From positions 33,127,643 to 33,191,642 of the forward strand of contig CP154957.1 of NCBI GenBank assembly GCA_039621445.1: 64,000 nucleotides of DNA, written 5' to 3'. This document shows, piece after piece, positions 1 through 42,400 of the stretch. This DNA is from Euglena gracilis. Its lineage: Eukaryota; Euglenida; Euglenophyceae; Euglenales. Position numbers and translations under genes: made by a program. Position 1 is the stretch's first letter. Every line of letters starts with the position of its first letter. Below the pieces are notes generated by a model. It ran no database searches and was not told where the DNA came from. It saw nothing but the letters and a program-made list of their open reading frames with translations.

Positions 1-328
1 TTTCGAGACAAACCCCCCCAATATACTGAAAATGCCGTTTTTTGGCTATTTTTGACCCTTCCTTCAGCATTTGGCGCAGACTCTCAGGGAGGGGAGGGGG
101 TCCGTGGCCTGACTGGCTGGCTGGAAAAAAGGTGCTGGTGGACTGACTGGCTGGCTGGTGACCCGGGGGGGGGGGGTGATAAATGGCAGGTGGGCACAGA
201 TAAATGGGTTTGGGTGAATTTCTGAGGCAGAATCCGGGCCATCCAGAGAAAGGCCAGTCCATATCATTCGATTTCTCTTGTCGCCCAACACCTGATCGAC
301 AACACACCCCCACAAGAAGCACACCCAC

Positions 329-31182
<30,854 letters not shown>

Positions 31183-31344
31183 CTATCAGTCATACTGTGC
31201 ACACACGTATGAGAGACAATGAATGCATCAAGCATACCACCCCCCATCAGGGCAGAACAGGCCTGGTGGGGGGTCGACCCCCCCACCCGGGAGGTGGGGG
31301 GGGGTGGGAGGGTTACGGTAGTGGGATGGACCGTAGGAGGAGGG

Positions 31345-31715
31345 TCTCGAACCTCCTCGAACCTCCTCGAACGACATTCGAGGAGGTTCGAGACCCTCCT
31401 CGAACGTCGTTCGAGGACGTTCGAGGAGGTTCGAGACCCTCCTCGAACGTCGTTCGAGGACGTTCGAGGAGGTTCGAGACCCTCCTCGAACGTCGTTCGA
31501 GGACGTTCGAGGAGGTTCGAGACCCTCCTCGAACGTCGTTCGAGGACGTTCGAGGAGGTTCGAGACCCTCCTCGAACGTCGTTCGAGGTCGTTCGAGGAG
31601 GTTCGAGGTCCCTCCTCGAACGTCGTTCGAGGACGTTCGAGGAGGTTCGAGGTCCCTCCTCGAGTGTCATTCGAGGTCGTTCGAGGACGTTCGAAACCCT
31701 CCTCGAATATCGTTC
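31345..31715. repeat. 43-bp inverted-repeat array, copy A
   Basis: About seven units of 43 bp built from CTCCTCGAACGTCG and TTCGAGGACGTTCGAGGAGG, each self-complementary. It lies just upstream of the first BEACH exon. Confidence 0.9.
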
Positions 31716-31779
31716 CAGGTCATTGGAGGACGTTGGGAATATTTTTGAATGAAAATGCTTTTGAATGACTGCAGTCCTG

Positions 31780-32810
31780 CGTAAGTAAAAAAAACTTTTT
31801 CTAACCCTGAACCTGACCCTAACCGTATACCTTCTAGTAACCTCAGAAATTCTCCCCGTATGGGAATATTTTTGAAAAAATATTTATGAATCAGTGCATT
31901 CCTGCGTAAGAAAAAAATGTTTCTTTTACAATGCGTGGAAAATTTCCCCCTACAGGGTACCAGCTACCCCAAAGAGTCGTCCAACTAGGGTAGCAACGAT
32001 GAGCGGGATGGTTGCAACCATTGGGGATGAAATCTTGACCCTAACCCTATTCCTTCTAATAACGTCAGAAATTCTCTTGAATGAGTGCATTCCTGCGTAA
32101 ATCGAAAAATATGTTCCTTTTAAATTCTGCCACTGACAGAAAAAAAACAGATGAAACAAAATCCTCTCTGTCTCTGCCCCTGTCTTTGCTTTCTTCCGGA
32201 TCGTGCCACGGAAAGACAAAAAAAAGCAGAATCAAGAACAACGAACCATGGACTTGCAACTTGCAACTTGCGACTTGCAACAGCTCAGCAATATGTTCCT
32301 TATAAATTCTGCCACTGACGAAGAGCGGGATGGTTGGCAACCATTCGCGATGAAATCTTAACCCTAACCCTATTCCTTCTAATAACCACAGAAATTCTCT
32401 CGGTACTGGATTACTTTTTAAAAAAGGTTGAAGAATCAGTGCGTTCTGCAAAAGAAAAAAATATGTTTCTTTTACAATGCGTGGAAAATTTCCCCCTACA
32501 GGGTACCAGCTACCCCAAAGAGTCGCCCAACTAGGGTTAATACACATGGGGGGACCCTCGCTCGGCGCCTTCGGCGCCTCGCTCGGGTCCCCCCATGTTT
32601 TTAACCCTAGTTGGGCGACTCTTTGGGTTCGCTGTGTACCCTGTAGAGGGAAATATAGCAACGATGAGCGGGATGGTTGCAACCATTGGGGATGAAATCT
32701 TGACCCTAACCCTATTCCTTCTAATAACCTCAGAAATTCTCTTGGTATGGGAATATTTTTGAACACAAATACTTTTGAATGAGTACATTCCTGCGTAAAT
32801 CAAAAAATCG
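31780..32810. repeat. Diverged repeats with telomere-like CCCTAA blocks
   Basis: Three to four diverged copies of a block containing gagcgggatggttgcaacc, attggggatgaaatctt, gaccctaaccctattccttctaataac and cagaaattctc (about 31800, 32000, 32330, 32665). Intergenic. Confidence 0.8.
32512..32628. repeat. Long imperfect hairpin
   Basis: aaagagtcgcccaactagggtt...catggggggaccc is inverted as gggtccccccatg...aaccctagttgggcgactcttt around a CTCGGCGCCTTCGGCGCC core. Confidence 0.85.
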
Positions 32811-33011
32811 AAAAATTGCCCGAGTAGGGAGCGACGGGGGGGGAATTTGAGAAGTTCAAATTACCAACCCAATCACATATCGAGAGGGAATAGGTCTCGC
32901 CTACTTGGGTGGTCGTTTCTGAAAAAAATCCCAAAAACCAAAAAACCAAAAAAAAGGAACCCACGCAAACTGTGTCGAAAACGTTGGTGTTGAAAGCTGT
33001 ATGCATGTACG

Positions 33012-33420
33012 CAGGAGGAGGGTCTCGAACCTCCTCGAATGTCGTTCGAGGACGTTCGAGGAGGTTCGAGGTCCCTCCTCGAACGTCGTTCGAGGACGTT
33101 CGAGGAGGTTCGAGACCCTCCTCGAACGTCGTTCGACGACGTTCGAGGAGGTTCGAGACCCTCCTCGAACGTCGTTCGAGGACGTTCGAGGAGGTTCGAG
33201 ACCCTCCTCGAACGTCGTTCGAGGTCGTTCGAGGAGGTTCGAGACCCTCCTCGAACGTCGTTCGAGGACGTTCGAGGAGGTTCGAGACCCTCCTCGAACG
33301 TCGTTCGAGGACGTTCGAGGAGGGACCTCGAACGTTTTTAAGCCCCCCCCTTTGAAGGGGGGGGGGGGGCTTAAAAACGTTCGAGGAGGTTCGAGCTCGA
33401 ACGTTCGAGCTCGAACCTCC
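33012..33420. repeat. 43-bp inverted-repeat array, copy B
   Basis: Same unit as at 31345-31715, about seven copies, ending in a hairpin around cccccccctttgaaggggggg. Confidence 0.9.
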
Positions 33421-34459
33421 TCCTACGGAAACCCCCCCGGGGGGGGGTCGATCCCCCCCACCCGTACACCACCCTGGCTGTTTGGTAAATTCTCGTTCTG
33501 CCCTGCCCCCATCAACCCCAGCACATCTCGAGAGCAACAGCAAGAAATTCAAAATGGGGCTCACTTATGCTCCGTCCCCGATGTGCAATATTGCCAACGA
33601 GAGGGGACATGCAATTGGGATTTGGCCCGATTTTCTATTCTGAAAGTGCATTTTATGGAAAGCGACTCCCACTGGGCGCTTTTGAGCACCTTTCGGGAGT
33701 AAACCACCCAAATGTCAAGCTTTCCCAAACTTTACCCCCCTCCCACTTACGGGGATATAAGGAGATACAAATATCCACTTTCAACATGTCTACTCCCCCC
33801 TCAGGCCGACCAACCAAAAAATGACTTATGGTCCCCCTCCCTGATGAGGAAAAAAAATAAAAAACGACACCGTTGACGATATTTTTTTGGCCACAAAAAA
33901 GCGCAAAAATTTATTGGCAATTTTTTTTGTGACCGACATCATCAAAAATGTTATTTTTTTGACAAACTTGGCCAAAATTTACCAATTTGGAAGAGTTTGG
34001 GTTCAATTCTGGGGAGTCCGCTTCACCAAACCAGATCCTATAAACCTCAGGGGGTCATACATACATGGGGCGAGTTTAACCCCTCTGGGGGCCTGCGATC
34101 TGATGATATGCTCTGAAAGTGCCGGCCGAATATGGGATGTGTTGAGTGTTTGGAGGATTTCATTGCCTTTTGTGTCGACGACTGCTGCCCTGTCAACCCC
34201 AAGCCCAACCAGAGTAGGGTTCATTGCATGGTTCACTGGCTCAGCCTGGAAACGAGGCACGATGGTGGGGTGGGATACCAAACGTTGGGAGTGTCATACA
34301 ATTAAAACGAGTCACATGGGATGGCGTGCCAGCGGAAGCCATCGTGCAACAGGGTTGCTGGCGCAGCCCAATAAAATACAGCGGAGGGCAGTGGGGGCGT
34401 GAATCGGGAGGTGCGGAGGTGGCGGGCCCGGGGGCCAAAGCAGTGACAGCGGGCCGGGG

Positions 34460-37400
34460 TCAGCCCTGGTCGTCCGGCCGCTCCTCCTCGGGGTCCGCGC
34501 CAAACCCCAGCAGGGGGGGGGGCACATCGGCGTGGGTGTTGATGTTGGCATTGGTGGCCACAGCGGTGGCAAAACGTACAATCCGAACAGGGAGGGTGTT
34601 TGTTGAACAACAGGGGGGGGATCTGCCTTTTACTGTGACCGAATTTCGAGAGTCTGGAAACGTTTCAGCGACTTTCGCCCTCCAAAGATTTTTGAACCAA
34701 CTTGGTCTGCAGAAAAATCCCCCATTCATATGCAAATGACAATTTCACCCTGAACCGCTTTTGGGGTGGCGGAAGCAAAAGCCAGCGGGAGAGCGAAACC
34801 ATCCTGCTGAGGCTTGCCTGGCATCGGGAAAGAAATCCTGTTCGACATAAGCGTCAACGGAGGGATTGCATTGCAGTTTTATCAACAAATGGATGCACAA
34901 TGTGCAACCGCAGAGGAATTCACAGTTGCGCAATGATGCAAATGCATCGGCACTGGCGGATCTCCGACCACAATAAAATCGTTGCCCAATAAATGCAGAT
35001 GACACCTCAAAAATACATTGCGTGTGACGTTGCCTCGGCCATTGACGAAAGTCATCCCTGATGCTGTCGCCGAGGGCGTCGCCCACCTTCTTCCACTCCA
35101 TCGTCGTCAGCCGGAACTTCTCCCCGCGGATGGCGACCCCCTCCTTGTCCCACACCAGCTCGTCCCACCGCAGGTCCCCGTGGACGACGTCCCGGTACGG
35201 CGCCTCCAGCGGGACCGTCAGCCGCGGCAGCCGGTCTGCGATCGGTGGCTGGGGAGCCCTGTGAGCCCCCCCCAGCCATGTCTGGGGCGTTACCATAAAA
35301 ATGGCAGGCACAGATCCGCCCTGCTTCTTCTGAAAAGAACTTCATTTTCTTCATCGTTCTTATGCCCAGTTCAACTCCAACAGGCACTTGTGTATTTCAT
35401 TATATTTTTTTACGTTTTATATTCTTTTTGTAGTTCATTTTCTTTTCTTTTGTTCTTATATTATTATTATTGTATTTATTTATTTCTATGTCATTTTTTA
35501 TTTTTATGTTTTTTTGTTATTCATGCTACGTTTTATTTTATGCTATATTGCTGGGAATGGTCAGGCAAATCATTGATATCGTAATTCACAGGTGCAAGGC
35601 AGAACATCCCCAACCAGTACAGGAAGTGCTGATTTCGAAAAATTCAGGGGAAAAGGTCAGCAAAAGGAACTGAACGACTGTTTTAAGTTGTCCCTGTCAG
35701 TTAGCGGTGGTCCATACACAAGCCATTGCTCATCGACCCCGGGAGGGGGGGGGTCGCTTTCTACTCAAAAAACCAATCAGTGACTTTTTCAAAGCAATTC
35801 ACCACTTGCTGCACCCACCAGGGGGTCGGTCACTTTGACGGCCTAAAATCAATGGATTTGGTCAAAATCCCAAAATTTTCCTGGAGCCTTTGTCACTGGG
35901 GTCCACCCACGTTTTTTGGTTCTGGAGCCAAAAAGCCAGCCAGCCTAAGGTGTGGTGGGGTCGGAAGTACCTCGAGCAATGGTATGTGCGCACCCCACCT
36001 CGTTTGGGTGGGGTGCGGAGGGCCGGGCCAAATCACTCTTAAAAAGGAACTCCCTCACTGCCAGCAATCCCCGGGGCAGGACGCTCAGGATCAGGACCTC
36101 AAAAGCCCCCACGGTCAGCCTCGCCCACTGCCAGGAGGGGACCGGCTCCCTGCCGTCCGCCCGCCACGTCAGCGCTGCCGGCCGGCCCCTGGCTGGAGGG
36201 CCGCCGTGAAGCCAGGCTTGGCTTGGCTTGGCAGGCTTGGCAGGGGGGGGGGGGGGGGCAGCGCGACTGTGGAGGGGGAAGCCCGACGGAGGGCCGGTCC
36301 GCAGGGGCCGGGCCAGCTCGTACAGGTCCGCCCCGGCGCCGAGGTACAGGCACTCCGCCCGGAAGCGGGTGGACGTGAAGTCCTTCTCCTCGAAGCCCTC
36401 CCCCGGCTTTCCGTTCAGCAACTCCCGCCCCGATGTCGATCAGGCTGAGACTGCCCCAAGTTAGGCATCACACCCCTACAAATGAGAGAAGCCTCCTGCA
36501 CAGCACTGGGATGAGAAAAGGAAGCCGGCCCCCGGTCCCGGATGTGGCGGATGTCGTAGGCTGGGCGCAGGCGGTTCGTGACGTCGAACATCACCGCCCG
36601 GAGGCAACCGGCAGCCGGCAGTCGCGTTGGGCGCGGCTTCCGGCGGTCAGGGGCAGGGGTTTTCTTAAACCCCGGGGAGGGTCCTGCAGGCGGGCTGGAA
36701 AAAGGGGTTGGTGGACCCCCCCAGGAGGTGGGGTTCAGGAGGGGGGGGGGGTCCAGCTGGCTGGCAGCTGGACCCAGGAGGTTGTGTACCCAAAAAAAAT
36801 GCCCCCAAAAGCCTGGTGGCATTTTTTTTTCAGCGGAAATTTGGAGGTGAAAACAAAAAACCACCCAAAAATGTCATTTTGACCCCCTTTTTAAAAAAAT
36901 TTGGCTTTGCCGAGCTCTCCCGAACCGCAGTCCAGCTGGGAGGTGCTGGCTGGAAATGCTGGCTGGCTGGCTGGACCCCCCTCCCCGGGGCAGGGTGGGG
37001 TCCCCTCCGGCTCAGAAAACCCCTGGTTGGGGGGCCGGGCGGTGTCGAAGAGGAGGCGGACGTCGGTGGGCTGGAAGCTGATTTCCGTGGGGGCGTAGCA
37101 GGGCTTGGAGCGGACGCCGAACCGCTCCATCGGAGAGGGGTGTGGAGCATGTACTGCTGGAGTGGGTTTGGGGAATACCAGGGGGGCTTCTCGAATGAAA
37201 TTATTTGCATTTCTTTTGACCCCTGAACTGATGTGCGCAAAAGAAATAATTGCCGAACCAAACAAATGGGGGTTGCATGCTTTAGGGTATGTGCAAATCA
37301 CACCAAGGAAAAAAATTGAAAGCCCCTACATCAATGATGGCAGGCAGTGCTTTCTCTCCATCCCAGCCTGCTTGCGCGAGCTGCCCACTTGGAGAAACAC

Positions 37401-38293
37401 ATTTCTCTTTCTATGGAAAGAACTACATTTGACCAGACAGGCCTTCTAAATGAGGTGTGCCACAGATCTCATGTGGTGGTGGCGGCACACTTGGGAAGGC
37501 ACACACTCATGGACCTTTGTTGTCACATTAATGTGCGCCACACCCGATGGGCAGTACCGCTGCTGGCCGGGGTGCAGCACCAGTTCAATGCACGCGGCGT
37601 AGACCCCCGCCGGCAGCTTGGCTGGGTGGAACTTGCCAGCGTGCATCGCCGCCACCACGACGTCGGATTCCGGGTGGTAGAAGTCACCGGGCCCGCTGCC
37701 CCCAAACAGCTTGGCGGTGGAAATGGGGGGCTGGCTGCAGGCCGCTGTTGGCATAGGAAATGATTGGGATGCTGCCATAGGTAGCCAACAGCCAGAGACA
37801 CACACACACACACACACACAACACATACACACGCAGACATGGTCCCTCCGTTGCTTTTATGGTTTGCATGTTTGTTGAGGTCAAACAATTACTTTATTGC
37901 TGTGTCCAAGGCTTTCCTTCGTTCATCCAACTGCCCTTGACCCAGCAAAGCTCTGTAGCAGCGGCGGCCCGCCCGATAGAGGTGCTTGGCATCCGTCAGC
38001 ACAGTGACCAGCTGTCGGGGGGAGAGGTGGTCCAACAGTGCCGGGTCGTCCGGCCGGTACACGAGCTGCACGTCCGGCGGCTCGGGCACCCCCTTCCGCC
38101 GGCGCGGCAGCGGGTCGTACTCCCCGGGCTCACCTCGAGGCCATGGGCGGCACTTTGGGGGGAGAGGGTTGCAGTGGCAAAGTGGTGGCGGCGCAGAGTG
38201 ACCAAACCACAACCCATGCCACCCATTTGTGGTGTGATGGGCGCGAGCCATGGTCTCCGCTCGCCCCCGCTTCTTCCGCCCAGGGGTCGACAT
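34460..38293 (-). CDS. Rxt3-domain protein (histone deacetylation protein Rxt3 family)
   Basis: Rxt3-domain proteins are components of Rpd3-type histone deacetylase complexes in yeast; plant homologues share the domain. Exons: 38293-37893 (start MSTPGRKKRGRAETM, basic; may hide an intron before 38133), 37734-37515, 37153-37029, 36648-36502, 36421-36268, 36192-36037, 35235-35047, 34632-34460 (stop TGA 34462-34460). Family-like blocks in order: FYHPESDVVVAAMHAGKF, AVMFDVTNRLRPAYDIRHI, FRAECLYLGAGADLYELA and DLRWDELVWDKEGVAIRGEK, matching the plant proteins' SDI-HTG, YNLCNEPW, ARLKKGEVLYLE and LEWEDIQW...GVWIAGKEY blocks as I remember them. The 36649-37028 intron is nonconventional and rejoins in frame. 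The 37515 to 37153 junction does not fit phase as drawn, and the last exon's acceptor is chosen by phase. Confidence 0.75.
36649..37028 (-). other. Nonconventional intron in the Rxt3-domain gene with 12-bp terminal inverted repeats
   Basis: On the minus strand the segment runs AACCAGGGGTTTTCT ... AGAAAACCCCTGCCCCT. CAGGGGTTTTCT and AGAAAACCCCTG are perfect 12-bp inverted repeats. Flanking 8-mers CCCCCAAC and CCCCTGAC match at 6 of 8. Excision joins DTARPP|DRRKPRP in phase 0. Confidence 0.8.
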
Positions 38294-39457
38294 GTCGGCA
38301 GAGAGCCAAACCCTGCACACAGAGGGCGGCATGGACAGGTGGTGGACTGTGCTCGTGACTAGGGGAGAAAAACTGTCGGTGAGAAATGTGCCAAACCCAG
38401 AAAAAATGGCAGGCCTAAAATTACTGCCCCCCCCCCCCGGGGGGGACAGTAAGGGGATGGGTCCATCTTCTTGTGCCCCGCCAATTTCGGTTAGGGTTAG
38501 GGTTACGGTGACGGTTAAAGTTAGGTAACCCTAACCCTAACCCTCACCCTAACCATAATGGGGGGGGTCGGTCCTAACCATAAAGGGGGATCTGAGTGCC
38601 CCTTGGATAAACCACTGGGCTCCCCCCCGGAAGGGGGGCAATAATTTAGGGCTGCCAGAAAAATAACGAAAAGTGCATCTACTGCACAAACTGAATAATG
38701 ATTTTTGAGAGCACATCCCTTGCATTTGAGCTCCTCGTCATCAACCCTCCAAATCTGCCAGCCAGCCTCCTCCCACGCCACCATGGGGGGGATGCAAACA
38801 TTTGACTTTGGAAGGAAACAGACTGTGAGAACCATGACAATCCCACCCGCACCTTTCCCCTCAAAAGCGAGTTTAAACTGAATCCCCAACTGGTCCTTGG
38901 TTTTGTTTCCAAAATCCCAACCAGTTGTCTAGCCTGGCATACTCCTCCAACGCGCCACTTTAAACGCTTTCAGATGGGAATTTCTGGCCTGGGTTTTTTG
39001 CCTAAAAACGTTCATTAAAAAATATTCTGAAAAAAATGAAAACAGTGAGGTTCTGGAAATACTTCAAAATTTTCCTAAACGTTACCCTCGCAAGGACAGA
39101 CACCATCAGGGTGACTGAGTGGTGAATGAGTGTCTTTGACTGGGTTTTCATGCCGTCTGGCACACACACACCACCACTATTCCATGGGTGGTCGCATGTG
39201 ACCCCCCCCCCCAGCCTGCCAGCCTGCTTTGCCCAGCCGCTCCCGCTAATGATTGAGAGAAACCAGCCATGAAAGGCACTGCACAAGGCCAGAAAAGGCC
39301 TCCTCAACGAGGGGTGCCACAGAACTGATGTGGTGGAGGTGGCGGCGTGGGTGGCACTGGCAATCCATTCGCAAGCCAACGGAGACCTCTCTCGGGCCGC
39401 GCAACTGCTACGACAGAGCTGCGCAGGCCCCGCCAGCGTGGGGGAGGGGCCTGTGAC
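38294..39457. other. Intergenic region between Rxt3-domain gene and CacyBP gene
   Basis: Contains an inverted telomere-like pair (gttagggttagggtt at about 38490 and aaccctaaccctaaccctcaccctaacc at 38526-38556). A minus-strand open frame at 38690-38880 (WEEAGWQIWRVDDEELKC) might be an exon but has no supporting context. Confidence 0.5.
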
Positions 39458-42400
39458 TCAGAATTCATCCATGGACGGCTTCTTCCCCGCCTGCGACTCA
39501 TAGAATGCCTTCGAGATCGTTCTCTGTTGGAAGAAAAGGGTGTGCAATGGAACGCATGGGTAAGTTCAATGTTATGCCTCGGTTAAAACAGTGGTTTAAA
39601 TCAGGTTTTGGTATTGGGGGGGGGTGGAAAGGGGTTTGTTTTACAAGTTATACCAGGTCGCAAACTCAGAGGCATTTGGTCACAAACAAAATCAAATATT
39701 TCAGGCATGCTCGACCAAATAACACAAAATTCAAATATTCTGACAGAAAAAAAAATTGCGGGACAGATATTTGCCCCGTCCTGCATTCCAACCAACGAAA
39801 TAAGTGCCATTGGGCTGTGTTTAGTGGAAGCAAACCTTCATCTCGTCATCCCCCTCGTCATAGAGGTTCTTCATCAGGTTCATCAGCCCCACCTGAGGAT
39901 CCGCATCCTTCTCAAACTTCGGGGCCTTCATCTGTAGAGAAAAACTGGCTCATGCTTTGAGTCCCACATGTCCTCTCAAACAGAAAATATTGTAAGCTTC
40001 GGTTCTTCGGTGGTAAACCCAAATTGCTTTATGTTAAAAGGCTTTTGCCTTGTGAACTCGGCAGAAAGGGGGGCAGGGTGGGTGTTTAAAACTTGCTATC
40101 CTAAAATGGTTCTGAGCCAATATTACTTCCATCCGAGCGGCGTTTTCACTTTTCAACTTCCAATTCGATCTGTCACACGACCAAAAGGTTGGGGGCATGC
40201 CTTCTCTTCCTTCGTCTTCAAGTCACTCCAGGTGGACGAATCGCCCTTCCTCAGGGAAACGGTAATGCTGTGATGGGATGACACACCATTCATTCCAGTG
40301 ACACACCTGCCGTGAAGGTTTAAGGCCGGCAGCTGTCAAAGCATGCACCTGCTCAGTTGTGAGCTTCAACTCCCTCACATGGTTTTACTTAGTGATTGCC
40401 GGGGTTGGGGAATGGAACTTTCTTCGTGGGCCAAAACCCACCCATTCTTAGGGGTTTTGGCCGATTTTGGGTGGTTTTGGGTTGGGTGAATGGCTGGGTG
40501 GACCCCCCCAGGGGAGGGTTGTGGGTGTGCTTTCAAAAAAAAAGGATGTTCTGGTAAACCTGGCCTCCGGCCAACTTGGGTCAACCCATGATGCACCGCA
40601 CCCTTTTCCGAAAACCCTCCCACCCATCCTGCCCCAGGGGGCCACACAGGGTGGAGCCACACAGGGTTAAAATGAATATATGCTTTCTCACCAACGACAA
40701 GGTGGATCAGAATGCTGTGGGCGTCCCCCACACACAGCGCGCATAACTGAAAAGGGGAATGTTGTCCACCATCGCGTCTTCCCCGCCCCCAATGGCAGCC
40801 TGCCCTCAACCCACCATGAGGGCCCCCCCTCCCACCTACGGAGCAATGAGGCTTCGCCCCACACACCGCGCCACTCCATGGCAACCACGGATGCCTGTTG
40901 ACAGGGACAGCGCTGACGGGAGCGGGGAGGGCACGCCTGCCATCAGCCTTGGCCTTGACGGAGCTGCCGGCGGGCGCCACGGGGCCCCCGAGGTTGCCCA
41001 GGGCGAGGCGGTACAGCCGGCCGCTGGGGCAGTGGACCAGGAGGCTGAACTGCTTCCCCTCCACGTGCAGCTGGGACGGGCGAGACCGTTCGGTGCGCCA
41101 AAAATGGCCCTTTCCTTCCGTTTTGTTCTTCTCTTTCGTTTCGAACATTCCTTTTGTTGTTGTTGTTTTGCATGCAAATCAATCCAGCTCCTGCGTCAGA
41201 GAACTGGAAAGCTCTCCACCATATGCAGCTGTAAGGACGGGGCGCTTTTGTTTAAATACTTGCTTCAAGAAAGAATCTGACTTTAAAGCCGGTGTTTTCT
41301 AACTAATGCCACCTTTGGATGGGAAGGTACACTGGCATCTGAAAACAAAATTGCACATAAAAATGCAGGAGTGAATGGTCTGTTGCGTAAGAATAAATCA
41401 GAATAATGCAGGAAAATGTCAATAATACATTGCTTCCAAACTCCCTTTGCCGTGTCAAATACTGTTTACCGATATTTGCGATACCCGCATTATTTAGACT
41501 ACCACCTCGCTCTCAGCGAAGATAGGCATGGACCAGGGTATGGAGCAAGGGGTGTTGCTGCTTTTTCTTTTTGCCAAAACATGGGAATGGACAAAGGGTG
41601 TGCTTGGACTTGTGCTTGGGCTGGATATAATGCGGAAAACCTCACATCAAAAGGGAGAACGCTCTTCCGTATCAAAACTGAACAAACATCACACCAAATG
41701 ACATTTTATCAATGACAGAAAATGCTTTCCGGAAAGATGGCCTTCGGAAATGCAATAGACATCGTGTTTTTTGGGGGGATACAAATTAGTGGAAATCTTG
41801 ATTTGAAGATAACCCAAAACGTTCAGAAAATTTTTGTTACAATCAATCTATAGAGTACCAATGATTACCTTGTCTGAGCACCAGCATTGAATAGCCCCCG
41901 TGCGCACTCGTCCCCAAACACCATTTTCCGACTTCTAATTACTTATTACCCCAATGTTTCAACCATTTTTTTTTGAATATTGAGTCTCCCCCTATTTTCT
42001 TATGCTTTTCCATTTCAATATTCGCATTTTTTACGATATTTCCACACATTCCTTGTGTTTTTTTTTCCAGTGGTTTCAATGGTTCGAGAGAATTGCGGAA
42101 GAGCATAAACAGAGCATCCAAACCCTGCAAAACAGTGAAGAGAATGGGAGACTGTTGTCAGGGTGTTCCGGGAAACATGCCCGGCCCTCCATCCCACACA
42201 CCTCGCAATGCTCCGAGGCCAGCCCCGCTCCGCAGTCCTTGGCGGTGAGGTACACCTTGACGTACTTCTCGGACTGGTCCCACCCGTAGCTGCCGATGTC
42301 CACCGGCACCTTGAGGGGCGCGGCGGCGGTGGCGGCCAGCAGCGTGGGGGGCTGGGGCCCGGGGGGCCCGCCAGGACCATCCCAGCGCTGGGCAGGGTGT

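Larger units (their letters stand above)
31183..34459. other. Intergenic region between BEACH gene and Rxt3-domain gene
   Basis: Mostly the two 43-bp arrays and telomere-like repeats. From about 33430 to 34460 there is AT-richer sequence with a long plus-strand open frame (33887-34402) that lacks the coding base pattern of the real exons. No gene is supported, though a 5' untranslated exon or promoter of the BEACH gene could be here. Confidence 0.6.

Noticed and set aside
31345-33420. CRISPR-like array
   Set aside because: Units are contiguous and self-complementary, there are no unique spacers, and the context is eukaryotic.
33887-34402. Plus-strand 171-codon open frame
   Set aside because: Low third-position GC and no recognisable motifs; part of it is a dispersed repeat (ccaaaccagatcctataaa, inverted copy near 30175).
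38480-38560. True chromosome end
   Set aside because: Telomere-like repeats are short, degenerate, inverted and surrounded by genes on both sides.
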